Source: an uncultured Collinsella sp.
GTDB taxonomy: Bacteria; Actinomycetota; Coriobacteriia; Coriobacteriales; Coriobacteriaceae
Assembly (NCBI GenBank): GCA_902494565.1
Contig: CABUTN010000001.1
Location: 62,001-126,000 of the forward strand
DNA: 64,000 nt
Direction of reading: 5' to 3'
Shown here: in pieces, positions 15,650-23,226 of the stretch
How the letters are laid out: each line of letters starts with the position of its first letter
Numbering within the stretch: position 1 is the first letter of the stretch
The notes under the pieces: generated by a model
The model's database searches: none
The model's input: the letters and a program-made list of their open reading frames with translations, nothing else
What the model was told of the DNA's origin: nothing
Translations under genes and position numbers: made by a program

Positions 15650-16531
15650 TTAAAGGATCTCGATCTCAAAGCCGCGAGTAACGGTCTCTCCCGGCTTGGC
15701 CACCAGGCAGCCACGCTTGTGCTCCAGAATATCGTCCTCGTCGGAGCAGGTGGACAGACCACCCCACGGTTCAACAGCCACAAAGTCGCCCTCGGGCTTG
15801 CTCCACACAATCAGGTACGGCATATCGGGGAACGTCAGGCGCACGCCCTTGTCCTCGGTTTTCTTGGTGAACGTAACCACACGGCTCTCCAGCACGTCGA
15901 AGATGGTCTCCGCGAAGCCGAAGAGTTCGTGAGTAAGCGGCAGGTTCTGGCCGATCATGGGGTTCTTGCTGCGATGCTCAACATCAATCAGGCCCGTCGA
16001 GGGAACGGCAGTACAGAGCTCGGTGGCCTCACGCTGCTCAAAACGGAGCTCGTAGTCGTCATAGGACTCGCCCTCGTCGAGCGGGCACTTAAAGCCGGGG
16101 TGGCCGCCCACAAAGAACGGCATGTCCTCGGTGCCCTCATTGGTCACCTCGTAGGACACGTTCACCTTTTCCGAATCGATCGTGTAACGAGCAACGATCT
16201 TAAACGGATACGGGTACTGCTCGAGCAACTCGGCATGGTCGGCAGAGCTTAGGCTCAGCGCAACCATGTTGTCGCTCTGTTCCTCGAGCTTCCACTCCTG
16301 CTTGCGCGCAAAACCGTGGCGGGCGAGCTTTACCTCGCGGCCGCCCATGGTCATTGCGTGACCGTCACGAAGGCCGCCGCAGATCGGGAAGCAAATGGGT
16401 GCCTGGCCCGACCAGACCGCCGGGTCGCCCTGCCACAGGTACTCGCGACCGTTGGCTTTAATCGAAGTGAACGATCCGCCAGCCGTGCTCAGTGCCACAC
16501 GAATAGAACCGTTATCAAGAACAAACTCCAT
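15650..16531 (-). CDS. lacX: aldose 1-epimerase-family protein, LacX-like
   Basis: The protein has 293 aa and the galactose-mutarotase beta-sandwich. It begins MEFVLDNGSIRVALSTAGG and has WQGDPAVWSGQAPICFPICGG, LARHGFARKQEW (His of the active site), GGHPGF (second His) and EPWGGLSTCSDED (catalytic Glu region). LacX accompanies the lac genes in Lactococcus; it probably speeds anomer interconversion of galactose or a phosphosugar, but the exact substrate is not settled. The ATG at 16531 follows AAGGAGAAG. It sits 53 bp before lacC, and a 359-bp gap separates it from lacB. A paralogue lies at 45275-46156. Confidence 0.88.
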   Translation of the reverse strand: MEFVLDNGSIRVALSTAGGSFTSIKANGREYLWQGDPAVWSGQAPICFPICGGLRDGHAMTMGGREVKLARHGFARKQEWKLEEQSDNMVALSLSSADHAELLEQYPYPFKIVARYTIDSEKVNVSYEVTNEGTEDMPFFVGGHPGFKCPLDEGESYDDYELRFEQREATELCTAVPSTGLIDVEHRSKNPMIGQNLPLTHELFGFAETIFDVLESRVVTFTKKTEDKGVRLTFPDMPYLIVWSKPEGDFVAVEPWGGLSTCSDEDDILEHKRGCLVAKPGETVTRGFEIEIL

Positions 16532-16858
16532 GGGAATCTTCTCCTTCACATATCATCTTGCACGATCCATTGCGAACGCCGTGCCTTTAGCACAAAGGTA
16601 ATGAGGCGGCGCCGCACGCAAAAGAACAATGCACGCCAAGCCAATTGGGCTGATAGAAAACTGGCCCGCGCCCCATTACAGAAACGCGAGCCGTCAATTG
16701 AAAAGCTGCAGAATGCCGAGTACCGCCAAGAGCGAAGCACACAAGCTCAGCAAGCAAACGTGTTATCGGAGCAACTTGCCGTACCAGAACGCTTCGCAAC
16801 AACAGCGGTAACCCCACAGGCACCCTCAACGTCAGCGAGCGTCGCGCAGCGTCGACCC
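16532..16858. other. gap between lacB and lacX, nothing recognised
   Basis: No convincing gene is seen on either strand. The stretch holds the lacX ribosome binding site at its left end and, just to its right, the lacB hairpin. It may contain a separate promoter for lacX-lacC, but no clear one could be picked. Confidence 0.5.
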
Positions 16859-16886
16859 GTTACGCGGTTTGGTAAAACCGCGTAAC
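16859..16886 (-). terminator. hairpin after lacB (attenuator candidate)
   Basis: GTTACGCGGTTT pairs with AAACCGCGTAAC across GGTA, ending four bases before the lacB stop codon complement. It shares its loop sequence with the hairpin after lacC. Being inside the lac run, it may lower expression of lacX-lacC relative to lacAB. Confidence 0.65.
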
Positions 16887-16890
16887 CTCC

Positions 16891-17415
16891 TTAGTCGTGG
16901 TATTCGCCGCGGTCCCACTTCTCGAGGAACTCGTCAAAGAAGTGCGGGTCAGCCTGAGCCTCGGCGTCGGCCTTATTGCAGGCGTCGATCTTGGCGATCA
17001 GGGCATCGTGCTCGGGGGTCTTCTCGTAGGGCTCCTCCAGGAAGGCAAGCATGATATCGGCCATCAGGAACTCGCCGGTAATCTTGCCGCCAAAGCCCAC
17101 GATGTTGGCGTTGAGCTCGCGACGGGCATACAGGGCAGAGGTCATGTCGCGAACCAGGGCGCAGCGGGCGCCGGGAACCTTGTTGACGGCGTTGGTGATG
17201 CCGATGCCGGTGCCGCACAGGGCCACGCCAAAGTCGGCCTTGCCGCTGGCAACAGCCTCGCCCACGGCCTTACCGTAGATGGGATAGTGCGTACGGGTGT
17301 GGCTGTAGGTACCGCAGTCGAGCACCTTGTAGCCAGCCTGCTCCAGGCGGTCGGCCAGATAGATCTTCTCGTCCGTAACGATATGGTCGCAACCGATTGC
17401 GATGGTCTTCTTCAT
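16891..17415 (-). CDS. lacB: galactose-6-phosphate isomerase subunit LacB
   Basis: With LacA it forms the isomerase converting galactose-6-phosphate to tagatose-6-phosphate. The 174-aa protein is of the RpiB/LacAB family: IAIGCDHIVTDEKIYLADRL at the N-terminus, then CGTGIGITNAVNKVPGARCAL (the CGTG phosphate/active-site loop) and FGGKITGEFLMADIMLAFL. LacB carries the catalytic cysteine region of the pair. The start at 17415 follows AAAGGACG. It is 63 bp downstream of lacA on the same strand. Confidence 0.95.
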   Translation of the reverse strand: MKKTIAIGCDHIVTDEKIYLADRLEQAGYKVLDCGTYSHTRTHYPIYGKAVGEAVASGKADFGVALCGTGIGITNAVNKVPGARCALVRDMTSALYARRELNANIVGFGGKITGEFLMADIMLAFLEEPYEKTPEHDALIAKIDACNKADAEAQADPHFFDEFLEKWDRGEYHD

Positions 17416-17478
17416 CAGAACGTCCTTTCGTCTGAATTCACAAGTTGAGGTAGAAGTTCGAGTTCTCGGTGGCTCTCG

Positions 17479-17907
17479 TTAGGCCATCTTGTTGAGCATG
17501 TCGACACGGATCTGGTGACGGCCGCCGGCGTACTGGGCGCGCAGGAACTCGCGGGCGATCTTCTTGGCGACCTCGGTGCCCACAACGCCCGGGCCCATGG
17601 TGACCATGCGCGAGCCGTTGTGCTCGCGGGTCATGTAGGCGGAACGCTCGTCGGAAATGTTGGCGACGACCATGCCCTTGATCTTGACGGCGGCCATATA
17701 GGAGCCGACGCCGTACTTATCGAATGCGAAGCCCTGGGAATCCTTGTGCTCCAGCAGGTCCTTGGCAACGGCGGTCGCGGAATCGACAAAGTCCGCGGCA
17801 GGGGTCTCGGAATAGTCGACGACCTCGTGACCGTCGGCGATGAGCATCTCCTTGATGGACTCCTTCATCGACATACCGTCGGCATCGGAAGCGATTACAA
17901 CCCTCAT
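17479..17907 (-). CDS. lacA: galactose-6-phosphate isomerase subunit LacA
   Basis: This is the partner of LacB. It has 142 aa in the RpiB/LacAB fold: MRVVIASDADGMSMKESIKE, VVDYSETPAADFVDSATAVA, FDKYGVGSYMAAVKIKGMVV and ANISDERSAYMTREHNGSRM, followed by GPGVVGTEVAKKIAREFL. As usual for LacA, the CGTG loop of LacB/RpiB is replaced (DKYGVGS). The start at 17907 has AAGGAGGAT upstream. It is the first gene of the lacA-lacB-lacX-lacC run. Confidence 0.95.
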   Translation of the reverse strand: MRVVIASDADGMSMKESIKEMLIADGHEVVDYSETPAADFVDSATAVAKDLLEHKDSQGFAFDKYGVGSYMAAVKIKGMVVANISDERSAYMTREHNGSRMVTMGPGVVGTEVAKKIAREFLRAQYAGGRHQIRVDMLNKMA

Positions 17908-18145
17908 GACATCCTCCTTGAGAGATACGCAGGTGCGTAGTTTCTGTTTGGAAGTGTTGAATCGCGTTCAGGTCCGGGCATCTGAATGTGCGGTTCTTCA
18001 CTGTTCATGTTTATTTGAACACATTCGAACAGTAACTGCAACAACTATTTGTTTATCTTTGTTCTTTTTTGAACAAATACCGTTCACGGATGATTGCTGA
18101 CCGTTTGAGCCGGGCGCGGACGCAGCGACCATGTGTTCAACAAAC
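17908..18145. promoter_or_regulatory. lacA upstream control region
   Basis: This AT-rich region upstream of lacA contains several GAACA/TGTTC elements, among them ACACATTCGAACA (18019-18031), a 10/13 match to the ACAATATCGAACA motif before lacF and a lacG paralogue. It also holds ACCGTTCACGGA (18079-18090), one of the window-wide ACCGT-N2-ACGGT sites, about 170 bp before the start codon. Confidence 0.5.
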
Positions 18146-18183
18146 AAAAGGGCGACCGAGAACGCGTCTCGGCCGCCCTTCGG
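18146..18183 (-). terminator. terminator after the membrane protein gene
   Basis: Read on the minus strand, GGGCGGCCGAGACGCG pairs with the complementary arm and is followed by CCCTTTTGTTTG. It lies downstream of the gene at 18215-19246. Confidence 0.85.
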
Positions 18184-18214
18184 CGGTATTCCCCGGTATA
18201 TACAGCTGTTTTAG

Positions 18215-19246
18215 CTACTCGGACTGCCCGCCCTTTTTGGCGTGCTTGGAAGGAGCACTCAAGAAACGGCCCGTCAAATAGTTCGCCGGGCCGGAAATAT
18301 CGATCCCCAGCAGCACGTGTCCTAGCCATAGGAACGCCACGAGCACCAGCAGCGGGATAACGCACGAGGTCACGATCATCACGATGACGCCTTCAATCAG
18401 ATCGGTCACCTGCCGCACGATCTCATCGGTCATCTGCTTGGCGCCGCTGGTCACCGACGTAACAAGGCTCGATGCCCCATCAGTCAACTGCTCGAGCACG
18501 TTTTTGGACTCCGTGGCCTCGGATTTTTTCTTGTTCGATTTTGAGCTGGTCTCGGCTGACTTGTCCGTGGTGTCGGCCGCGTCCGCAGCGTCCGCAGCCT
18601 TTTGCTCAGCTTGCTCAATACTTACGCGATACGTTTCATCGACCTTCTGCGACACCCATACGCTCGCGGGCACGAGCGCCATGCCGATCACGGCAACCAC
18701 CAGCACGCGCGTCGCCACACGGCGCAGGACAGCGCTCGTGCTCCAGCGCCCGTGAATGCCGAGCGACACCGCAAAGAGCGCCAACGCAAACGGGATTAAG
18801 ATGCCCAGGCCAACCGACCACAAAATCGTGAGCAAATATTTCTCTAGGTATAGCACGGCAAGCACGATACCAAGGTTGCCTGAAAGCTGCGCGAGCTGCT
18901 CGGCAACCGGCGTTCCCGTATCACCCGGCAGCGCGGTAATGCCCGCAGACAGCGCCACGCACGAGGTCGTGAGCGCCAGTACGTTTCCTTTCTTTTGATC
19001 GATGACCTCGATGGTGGAGTCCCAAGTTTTGGTATCGGCGAAATGCGGACGAGCCACAAAGCCCGACAGCAGCGCCAGCACCACGAGCGCAACGATAAAG
19101 CCAATCTGCAGCTTTTTGTTTGCGCACACGACATCGGACAGACTGGGCTGCAGCTCGGTTACCGTCGTGTGCTCGGTTATCTGGACAGGACGCCCATGAG
19201 CCATCTCGTGCGCGCCTCTTTTTTGTATTGACCCGTTATCCGGCAT
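18215..19246 (-). CDS. multi-pass membrane protein of unknown function
   Basis: I do not recognise this 343-aa protein. It has hydrophobic segments near residues 47-67 (IGFIVALVVLALLSGFV), about 90-140 (a weak one, then LGIVLAVLYLEKYLLTILWS and VGLGILIPFALALFAVSLG), about 185-205 (VLVVAVIGMALVPASVWV) and about 285-315 (VIVMIVTSCVIPLLVLVAFL). Between them is an Ala/Asp/Ser/Lys-rich stretch (AADAADAADTTDKSAETSSK) likely to be an unstructured extracytoplasmic or cytoplasmic linker. The start at 19246 follows GAGGAGG. It stands as a single gene between the lacA control region and lacF, with its own terminator, and shows no visible link to lactose use. Confidence 0.8.
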   Translation of the reverse strand: MPDNGSIQKRGAHEMAHGRPVQITEHTTVTELQPSLSDVVCANKKLQIGFIVALVVLALLSGFVARPHFADTKTWDSTIEVIDQKKGNVLALTTSCVALSAGITALPGDTGTPVAEQLAQLSGNLGIVLAVLYLEKYLLTILWSVGLGILIPFALALFAVSLGIHGRWSTSAVLRRVATRVLVVAVIGMALVPASVWVSQKVDETYRVSIEQAEQKAADAADAADTTDKSAETSSKSNKKKSEATESKNVLEQLTDGASSLVTSVTSGAKQMTDEIVRQVTDLIEGVIVMIVTSCVIPLLVLVAFLWLGHVLLGIDISGPANYLTGRFLSAPSKHAKKGGQSE

Positions 19247-19339
19247 TTGGATACCTCCTCAGTCCGGCGTTTAATGCGAAAGGAAGTATACCCACCGAGC
19301 AAAAATCGAACGGGAGGACGAACGGAGCGCACCAAGACT

Positions 19340-19380
19340 GTCCCCAATGACTAGTCGTTTAAGAACGTCCCCAATGACTA
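19340..19380 (+). repeat. 14-bp direct repeat GTCCCCAATGACTA
   Basis: GTCCCCAATGACTA occurs at 19340-19353 and 19367-19380, the second preceded by AAGAAC. The arrangement CTGTCCC...GAACGTCCC parallels the repeat that flanks the DUF4143 ATPase (12915, 14427), so this looks like a degenerate member of that family. Confidence 0.6.
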
Positions 19381-19409
19381 TATTTCACCGCAACTTGGAG
19401 GAGGACAGA

Positions 19410-19444
19410 AAAAGCCCTGCCGCGGGTAGCTGCAGAGCTTTTGG
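19410..19444 (-). terminator. terminator after lacF
   Basis: An imperfect stem (AAAAAGCCCTGC with GCAGAGCTTTT) lies just downstream of lacF, with A and T tracts on the outside. Confidence 0.7.
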
Positions 19445-19469
19445 AAGGGGACTTGGTTGTGAGGGCTCG

Positions 19470-19808
19470 TTAGGCGAGCTTGGCCTCGAGCTCGGCAATG
19501 CGCTTGTAGGCATCGATGGTAAAGCGGGCCTGCTTCTCCAGGATCATAGTGGTCATGAGAGTGTCCTGAGCGTGAGCCATGATGAAGGTCATCTCCATCT
19601 CGCCACCGCCGGCCTCCTGCGAAAGCAGCTTGGTCTGCGTGTCGTGGGCACCGATGAGCGCATCGCTGGCATCCTTGTGCAGCTGCTCGGCCTTCTCAAA
19701 GTCACCCTCGCGAGCAGCATCGAGCGCTGCAAGCAGATCGGTCTGGGCGTCACCTGCGTATGCGACGATCTCGAATCCAACCATCGAGATTTCTTCTTTG
19801 GTTGCCAT
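19470..19808 (-). CDS. lacF: PTS lactose/cellobiose-family EIIA component
   Basis: LacF relays phosphate from HPr to the EIIB domain of Lac-family permeases. The 112-aa protein begins MATKEEISMVGFEIVAYAGD. It has the family's phosphorylated histidine in MAHAQDTLM (His79), and is all-helical with AREGDFEKAEQLHKDASDAL. It is the only Lac-family EIIA in the window, while four Lac-family EIICB permeases are present; it probably serves them all. AAAGGAACG lies before the start. It is divergently placed relative to nothing immediate: LacI-2 ends 214 bp upstream on the same strand. Confidence 0.95.
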   Translation of the reverse strand: MATKEEISMVGFEIVAYAGDAQTDLLAALDAAREGDFEKAEQLHKDASDALIGAHDTQTKLLSQEAGGGEMEMTFIMAHAQDTLMTTMILEKQARFTIDAYKRIAELEAKLA

Positions 19809-19950
19809 GTTGCGTTCCTTTCACATATGAACCAATGGAGAGCATCGCGTCCGGGCATACGCGCTGCGTTGTGTATGACAGAAACAATAACATTCAAACA
19901 AAAAAGAACAGCGCAAAACGTAATTTCGAGCTATGAACGGTCACTTTTCG

Positions 19951-19991
19951 ACCGTGAACGGTTTTTAAACCAATTTAAACAATATCGAACA
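19951..19991. promoter_or_regulatory. lacF upstream sites
   Basis: ACCGTGAACGGT (19951-19962) is a perfect ACCGT-N2-ACGGT palindrome. ACAATATCGAACA (19979-19991) is a 13-mer found identically before the lacG paralogue at 26277-26289 and, as GTTCGATATTG, before the aldolase. Both lie 140-185 bp upstream of lacF. Confidence 0.55.
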
Positions 19992-20022
19992 CAATTAGCG
20001 GAAACCCAAACAGACCCGCGCC

Positions 20023-21027
20023 CTAGCGTACATCGCGCACCGTATCGCCCTCGACGAGCACGCCCGGAAACAGCATGTGCTCCACACCGGGTTCAACGCC
20101 CTCGGCGCCGGCAATCTTGTCAACCGCCCACATGCCGACGCGCTTGTTGTCAAAGCGCACCGTGGTCAAGCGACAATCGGGCACGATATCGCCCAGGCTG
20201 TCATCAACACCCACCACGCTCACGTCCTGGGGCACGCACTTCCCGCGCGACTCGAGCCCACGGATGCAGCCATATGCCATGGCATCGTTGGAGGCATAAA
20301 TGGCCGTGCAGGTCGGATCATCCGCAAGCGCCTGGCCGGCAGCATATCCACTCTGCGCCGTCCAGTCGCCACGCACGAGCTGCGGGGGCTCAATGCCATG
20401 CGCACGCAATGTCTCACGCCAGCCTTCCTCGCGCCGCATGCCCGAAAGCGAGCGCTCGGGACACGAGATAAAGTGCACAGTCTTGTGTCCCTGCCCCAGC
20501 AAATACTCGACCACCTGGCGCGAACAATCGAACTGGTCGTTATCGACCGTTGAACAGAGCGGGTGCTCCAACATCGTAACGAGCACCGTCTGCATGCCGG
20601 GCAGCGGCTCGAAGGTTCCAAAGTCCGCCGGCATGCGGTTCATAATCACAACCATGCCATCCACCGGCAGTGCGCTCATGCGCGACGATGCGCTCTCGAG
20701 GGTATACGGATGCCCGTCTACTTTAGTGAGGGTGATGGCATAGCCATGTTTGTCGGCCGCTGCGGCAAAGCCCTCCATACGGTCGAGATTGCCGGTGCCG
20801 GTAATGTTGAACATGGCGACGCCGACGGTCTTAAACTTGCCACGGCGCAACGATCGACCGGCAAAATTGGGGCGATACCCCAGCTCGCGCATGGCGGCAC
20901 GCACGCGTTCCTTGGTCTCGGGGCGCACGCTGGGCGAATCGTGCACCGTACGCGAGACTGTCTGCTCCGAGACGCCCGCGAGGCGCGCTACGTCTTTGAC
21001 GGATACCGATTTTTTAACAGCGGCCAT
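20023..21027 (-). CDS. LacI-family regulator 2, divergent from lacEG
   Basis: The protein has 334 aa. The helix-turn-helix is SVKDVARLAGVSEQTVSRTV, with Glu-Gln at the two specificity positions. The sensor part shows MVVIMNRMPADFGTFE, VDNDQFDCSR and GVDDSLGDIVPD. It is divergent from the lacE-lacG operon, and three matching operators (ATGTTAAC/GTTGCCAT type) lie in the 357-bp space between, one of them 15 bp from its own start. It probably represses lacEG and itself. The start ATG at 21027 has AAGATCGACC upstream, a weak ribosome binding site. Confidence 0.93.
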   Translation of the reverse strand: MAAVKKSVSVKDVARLAGVSEQTVSRTVHDSPSVRPETKERVRAAMRELGYRPNFAGRSLRRGKFKTVGVAMFNITGTGNLDRMEGFAAAADKHGYAITLTKVDGHPYTLESASSRMSALPVDGMVVIMNRMPADFGTFEPLPGMQTVLVTMLEHPLCSTVDNDQFDCSRQVVEYLLGQGHKTVHFISCPERSLSGMRREEGWRETLRAHGIEPPQLVRGDWTAQSGYAAGQALADDPTCTAIYASNDAMAYGCIRGLESRGKCVPQDVSVVGVDDSLGDIVPDCRLTTVRFDNKRVGMWAVDKIAGAEGVEPGVEHMLFPGVLVEGDTVRDVR

Positions 21028-21041
21028 AGGTCGATCTTTCT

Positions 21042-21322
21042 ATGTCAACGATGCCATTGGTGGCACCTTGCGCAGTCAAATGAAACGTCTTCAAGTATAT
21101 CCAACGCCTCCCCCACCATACGTTCACCACCCAAAACCTACCGTTCACCGACATTTTTGCTTCCCCGAACGGCTTTTGTCTACCAAATGTTAACGTTGCC
21201 ATTGTGCAAACACAGAGCCACCGGGCGGCTCAAACGTTTACGCGTAAGGAATCGACGGTTCGCAGGCACAGGAACCACTGGTTCGCGTCTTTTTTTGTGT
21301 CGCAAAATGGCAACGTCAACAT
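21042..21322. promoter_or_regulatory. three LacI-2 operators and ACCGT site upstream of lacE
   Basis: Operators: ATGTCAACGATGCCAT (21042-21057), ATGTTAACGTTGCCAT (21187-21202) and ATGGCAACGTCAACAT (21307-21322, opposite orientation). All are 16-bp CG-centred quasi-palindromes differing from the LacI-1 sites at the GCC positions. ACCGTTCACCGA lies at 21140-21151. The region 21028-21384 holds no gene. Confidence 0.75.
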
Positions 21323-21384
21323 TTTGGCAACCGGACGCCAAAAGCTACCATCGTTGCTAACCCACCGACTCTTAGGAGCATTGC

Positions 21385-23160
21385 ATGGAGCAACTCATCG
21401 CCATCATCGAAAAGGGCCAGCCCTTTTTCAACGCGATCGCCCGCAACAAGTACCTCAAGGCGATCCGCGACGGCTTTATCTCCGTCATCCCCATCATCAT
21501 CTTCTCGTCCATCTTCTGCCTGGTAGCCTCGGTCCCCAACATCTGGGGTTTCTACTGGCCCGATGACATCAACAACGCCCTGTGGAAGTGCTACAACTAC
21601 TCCATGGGCATCCTGGCCATCGCCTGCGCCGCCACCACGGCCAAGCACTTCGCCGACGCTCAGAACCGCGATCTGCCCAAGAACAACCAGATCAACTTCA
21701 TCTCGTGCATGTGCGCGGCCATCATCGGCTTCTTGCTCCTTTCGAGCGACACGATCGCCACGGACGCTGCCAGCGGCTTCAACACCACCTACCTTGGTTC
21801 CAAAGGCCTGCTGACCGCCTTTATCGCTGCGTTTGTGACCGGCATCATCTACAAGTTCTTCATTAAGCGCAACATCACCGTCAAGATGCCCGAGCAGGTT
21901 CCGCCCAACATCTCGCAGACCTTTAAGGACATCATCCCCTTCTCCGTCTGCATCACCGTCTTTTGGGTCTTTGACATCGCCTTCCGCGCTGCTTTTGGCT
22001 TCTGCTTTGCCCAGGGCGTCATCCAGGTGTTCCAGCCCCTGTTCACCGCTGCCGACGGCTACATCGGCCTCGCTGTGATCTACGGCGCTATGAGCCTCTT
22101 CTGGTTCGTGGGCGTCCACGGCCCCTCGATCGTCGAGCCCGCCATCGCCGCCGCCCTCGTTGCCAACATGACCGACAACCTGGCTGCGTTCCAGGCCGGC
22201 CAGCACGCTTCCGCTGTCCTGACCCAGGGTGCCCAGTACTTCGTCGTCTGCATGGGCGGCACCGGCGCCACGCTCGTCCTGGTCTTTATGTTCTGCTTCC
22301 TGGCCAAGTCTCAGGAGATGCGCGCCGTCGGTAAGGCCGCCATCGTCCCCGTCTGCTTTGCCGTCAACGAGCCGCTGCTGTTCGCCGCGCCCATCGTGCT
22401 CAACCCCGTCTTCTTTGTCCCGTTTGTCTTTGCCCCGATCGCCAACATCTGGATCCTCAAGATCTTTATCGACTTCTTGGGCATGAACGGCTTTATGTAC
22501 ACCCTGCCTTGGACCGTCCCCGGCCCCATCGGCACCATCATGGGCCTGGGCTTCCAGCCGCTCGCTTTTGTGATGCTCGCCCTTATCCTGGTCGTCGACT
22601 TCGTTCTGTACTACCCGTTCTTCCGTGCCTATGACGCCCAGAAGTGCGCCGAGGAGGCCGAGATCTCCCAGGAGGAGCTCGCCGCCAAGAACGCCGAGAA
22701 GGCCGCCAAGCTCAACGATGCCTTCCAGGGCAAGGCTGACGCCAAGAGCGTTGCCGCCGGCGCTGCTGCCGAGGCCGTGAAGGCCGACTCCCCCGCCGCT
22801 TCCGCAGCACCCGCTGCCGAGACAACGACCGCCAGCGACCTCAACGGCAAGCGCGTGCTCGTGCTCTGCCAGGGCGGCGGAACCTCGGGCCTGCTCGCCA
22901 ACGCGCTGGCCAAGGCCGCCAAGGAGCGCGGCATTAACCTCGAGACCGCTGCCGAGGCCTATGGCAACCACGTGGACATGCTCCCCGACTTTGACCTGGT
23001 CGTCCTGGCCCCGCAGGCCGCAAGCTACCTGGCCGACCTGCAGAAGGACTGTGAGCGCGTGGGCAACAAGTGCGTCGCCTGCCGTGGCAAGCAGTACATC
23101 GAGCTCTCCCAGAACGGCGACAAGTCTCTCGCCTTCGTGAGTGAGCAACTTTCGAAGTAA
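21385..23160 (+). CDS. lacE: PTS lactose-family EIICB permease
   Basis: LacE imports and phosphorylates lactose or a related beta-galactoside. The 591-aa protein has an N-terminal EIIC membrane domain (about 1-420; GYIGLAVIYGAMSLFWFVGV, then HGPS, and AVNEPLLFAAPIVLNP, typical substrate-site motifs). An Ala/Glu-rich linker (about 430-485) joins it to a C-terminal EIIB domain with the phosphorylated cysteine in VLVLCQGGGTSGLLAN (Cys495). No EIIA domain is fused. The start lies after TAGGAGCATTGC. The gene is followed by a hairpin and lacG. Regulated by LacI-2 judging by its operators. Confidence 0.94.
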   Translation: MEQLIAIIEKGQPFFNAIARNKYLKAIRDGFISVIPIIIFSSIFCLVASVPNIWGFYWPDDINNALWKCYNYSMGILAIACAATTAKHFADAQNRDLPKNNQINFISCMCAAIIGFLLLSSDTIATDAASGFNTTYLGSKGLLTAFIAAFVTGIIYKFFIKRNITVKMPEQVPPNISQTFKDIIPFSVCITVFWVFDIAFRAAFGFCFAQGVIQVFQPLFTAADGYIGLAVIYGAMSLFWFVGVHGPSIVEPAIAAALVANMTDNLAAFQAGQHASAVLTQGAQYFVVCMGGTGATLVLVFMFCFLAKSQEMRAVGKAAIVPVCFAVNEPLLFAAPIVLNPVFFVPFVFAPIANIWILKIFIDFLGMNGFMYTLPWTVPGPIGTIMGLGFQPLAFVMLALILVVDFVLYYPFFRAYDAQKCAEEAEISQEELAAKNAEKAAKLNDAFQGKADAKSVAAGAAAEAVKADSPAASAAPAAETTTASDLNGKRVLVLCQGGGTSGLLANALAKAAKERGINLETAAEAYGNHVDMLPDFDLVVLAPQAASYLADLQKDCERVGNKCVACRGKQYIELSQNGDKSLAFVSEQLSK

Positions 23161-23170
23161 GTAACGCCCA

Positions 23171-23202
23171 GGGCCAGCCGACCATCCAAGACCGGCTGGC
23201 CC
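23171..23202 (+). promoter_or_regulatory. intercistronic hairpin between lacE and lacG
   Basis: GGGCCAGCCG pairs with CGGCTGGCCC. There is no clear T tract, so it is more likely an mRNA-stabilising or partial-terminator structure than a full stop. All three lacE/lacG cassettes have such a hairpin between their genes. Confidence 0.65.
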
Positions 23203-23226
23203 TTCGATTTAGACGATTGGATCATC

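Noticed and set aside
16316..16885. Plus-strand gene across the lacX start and the lacB-lacX gap
   Set aside because: Composition is irregular and half of it is antisense to lacX; no start signal or motif.
21316..23148. 610-codon minus-strand frame opposite lacE
   Set aside because: A shadow frame; lacE carries EIIC and EIIB motifs and a ribosome binding site.
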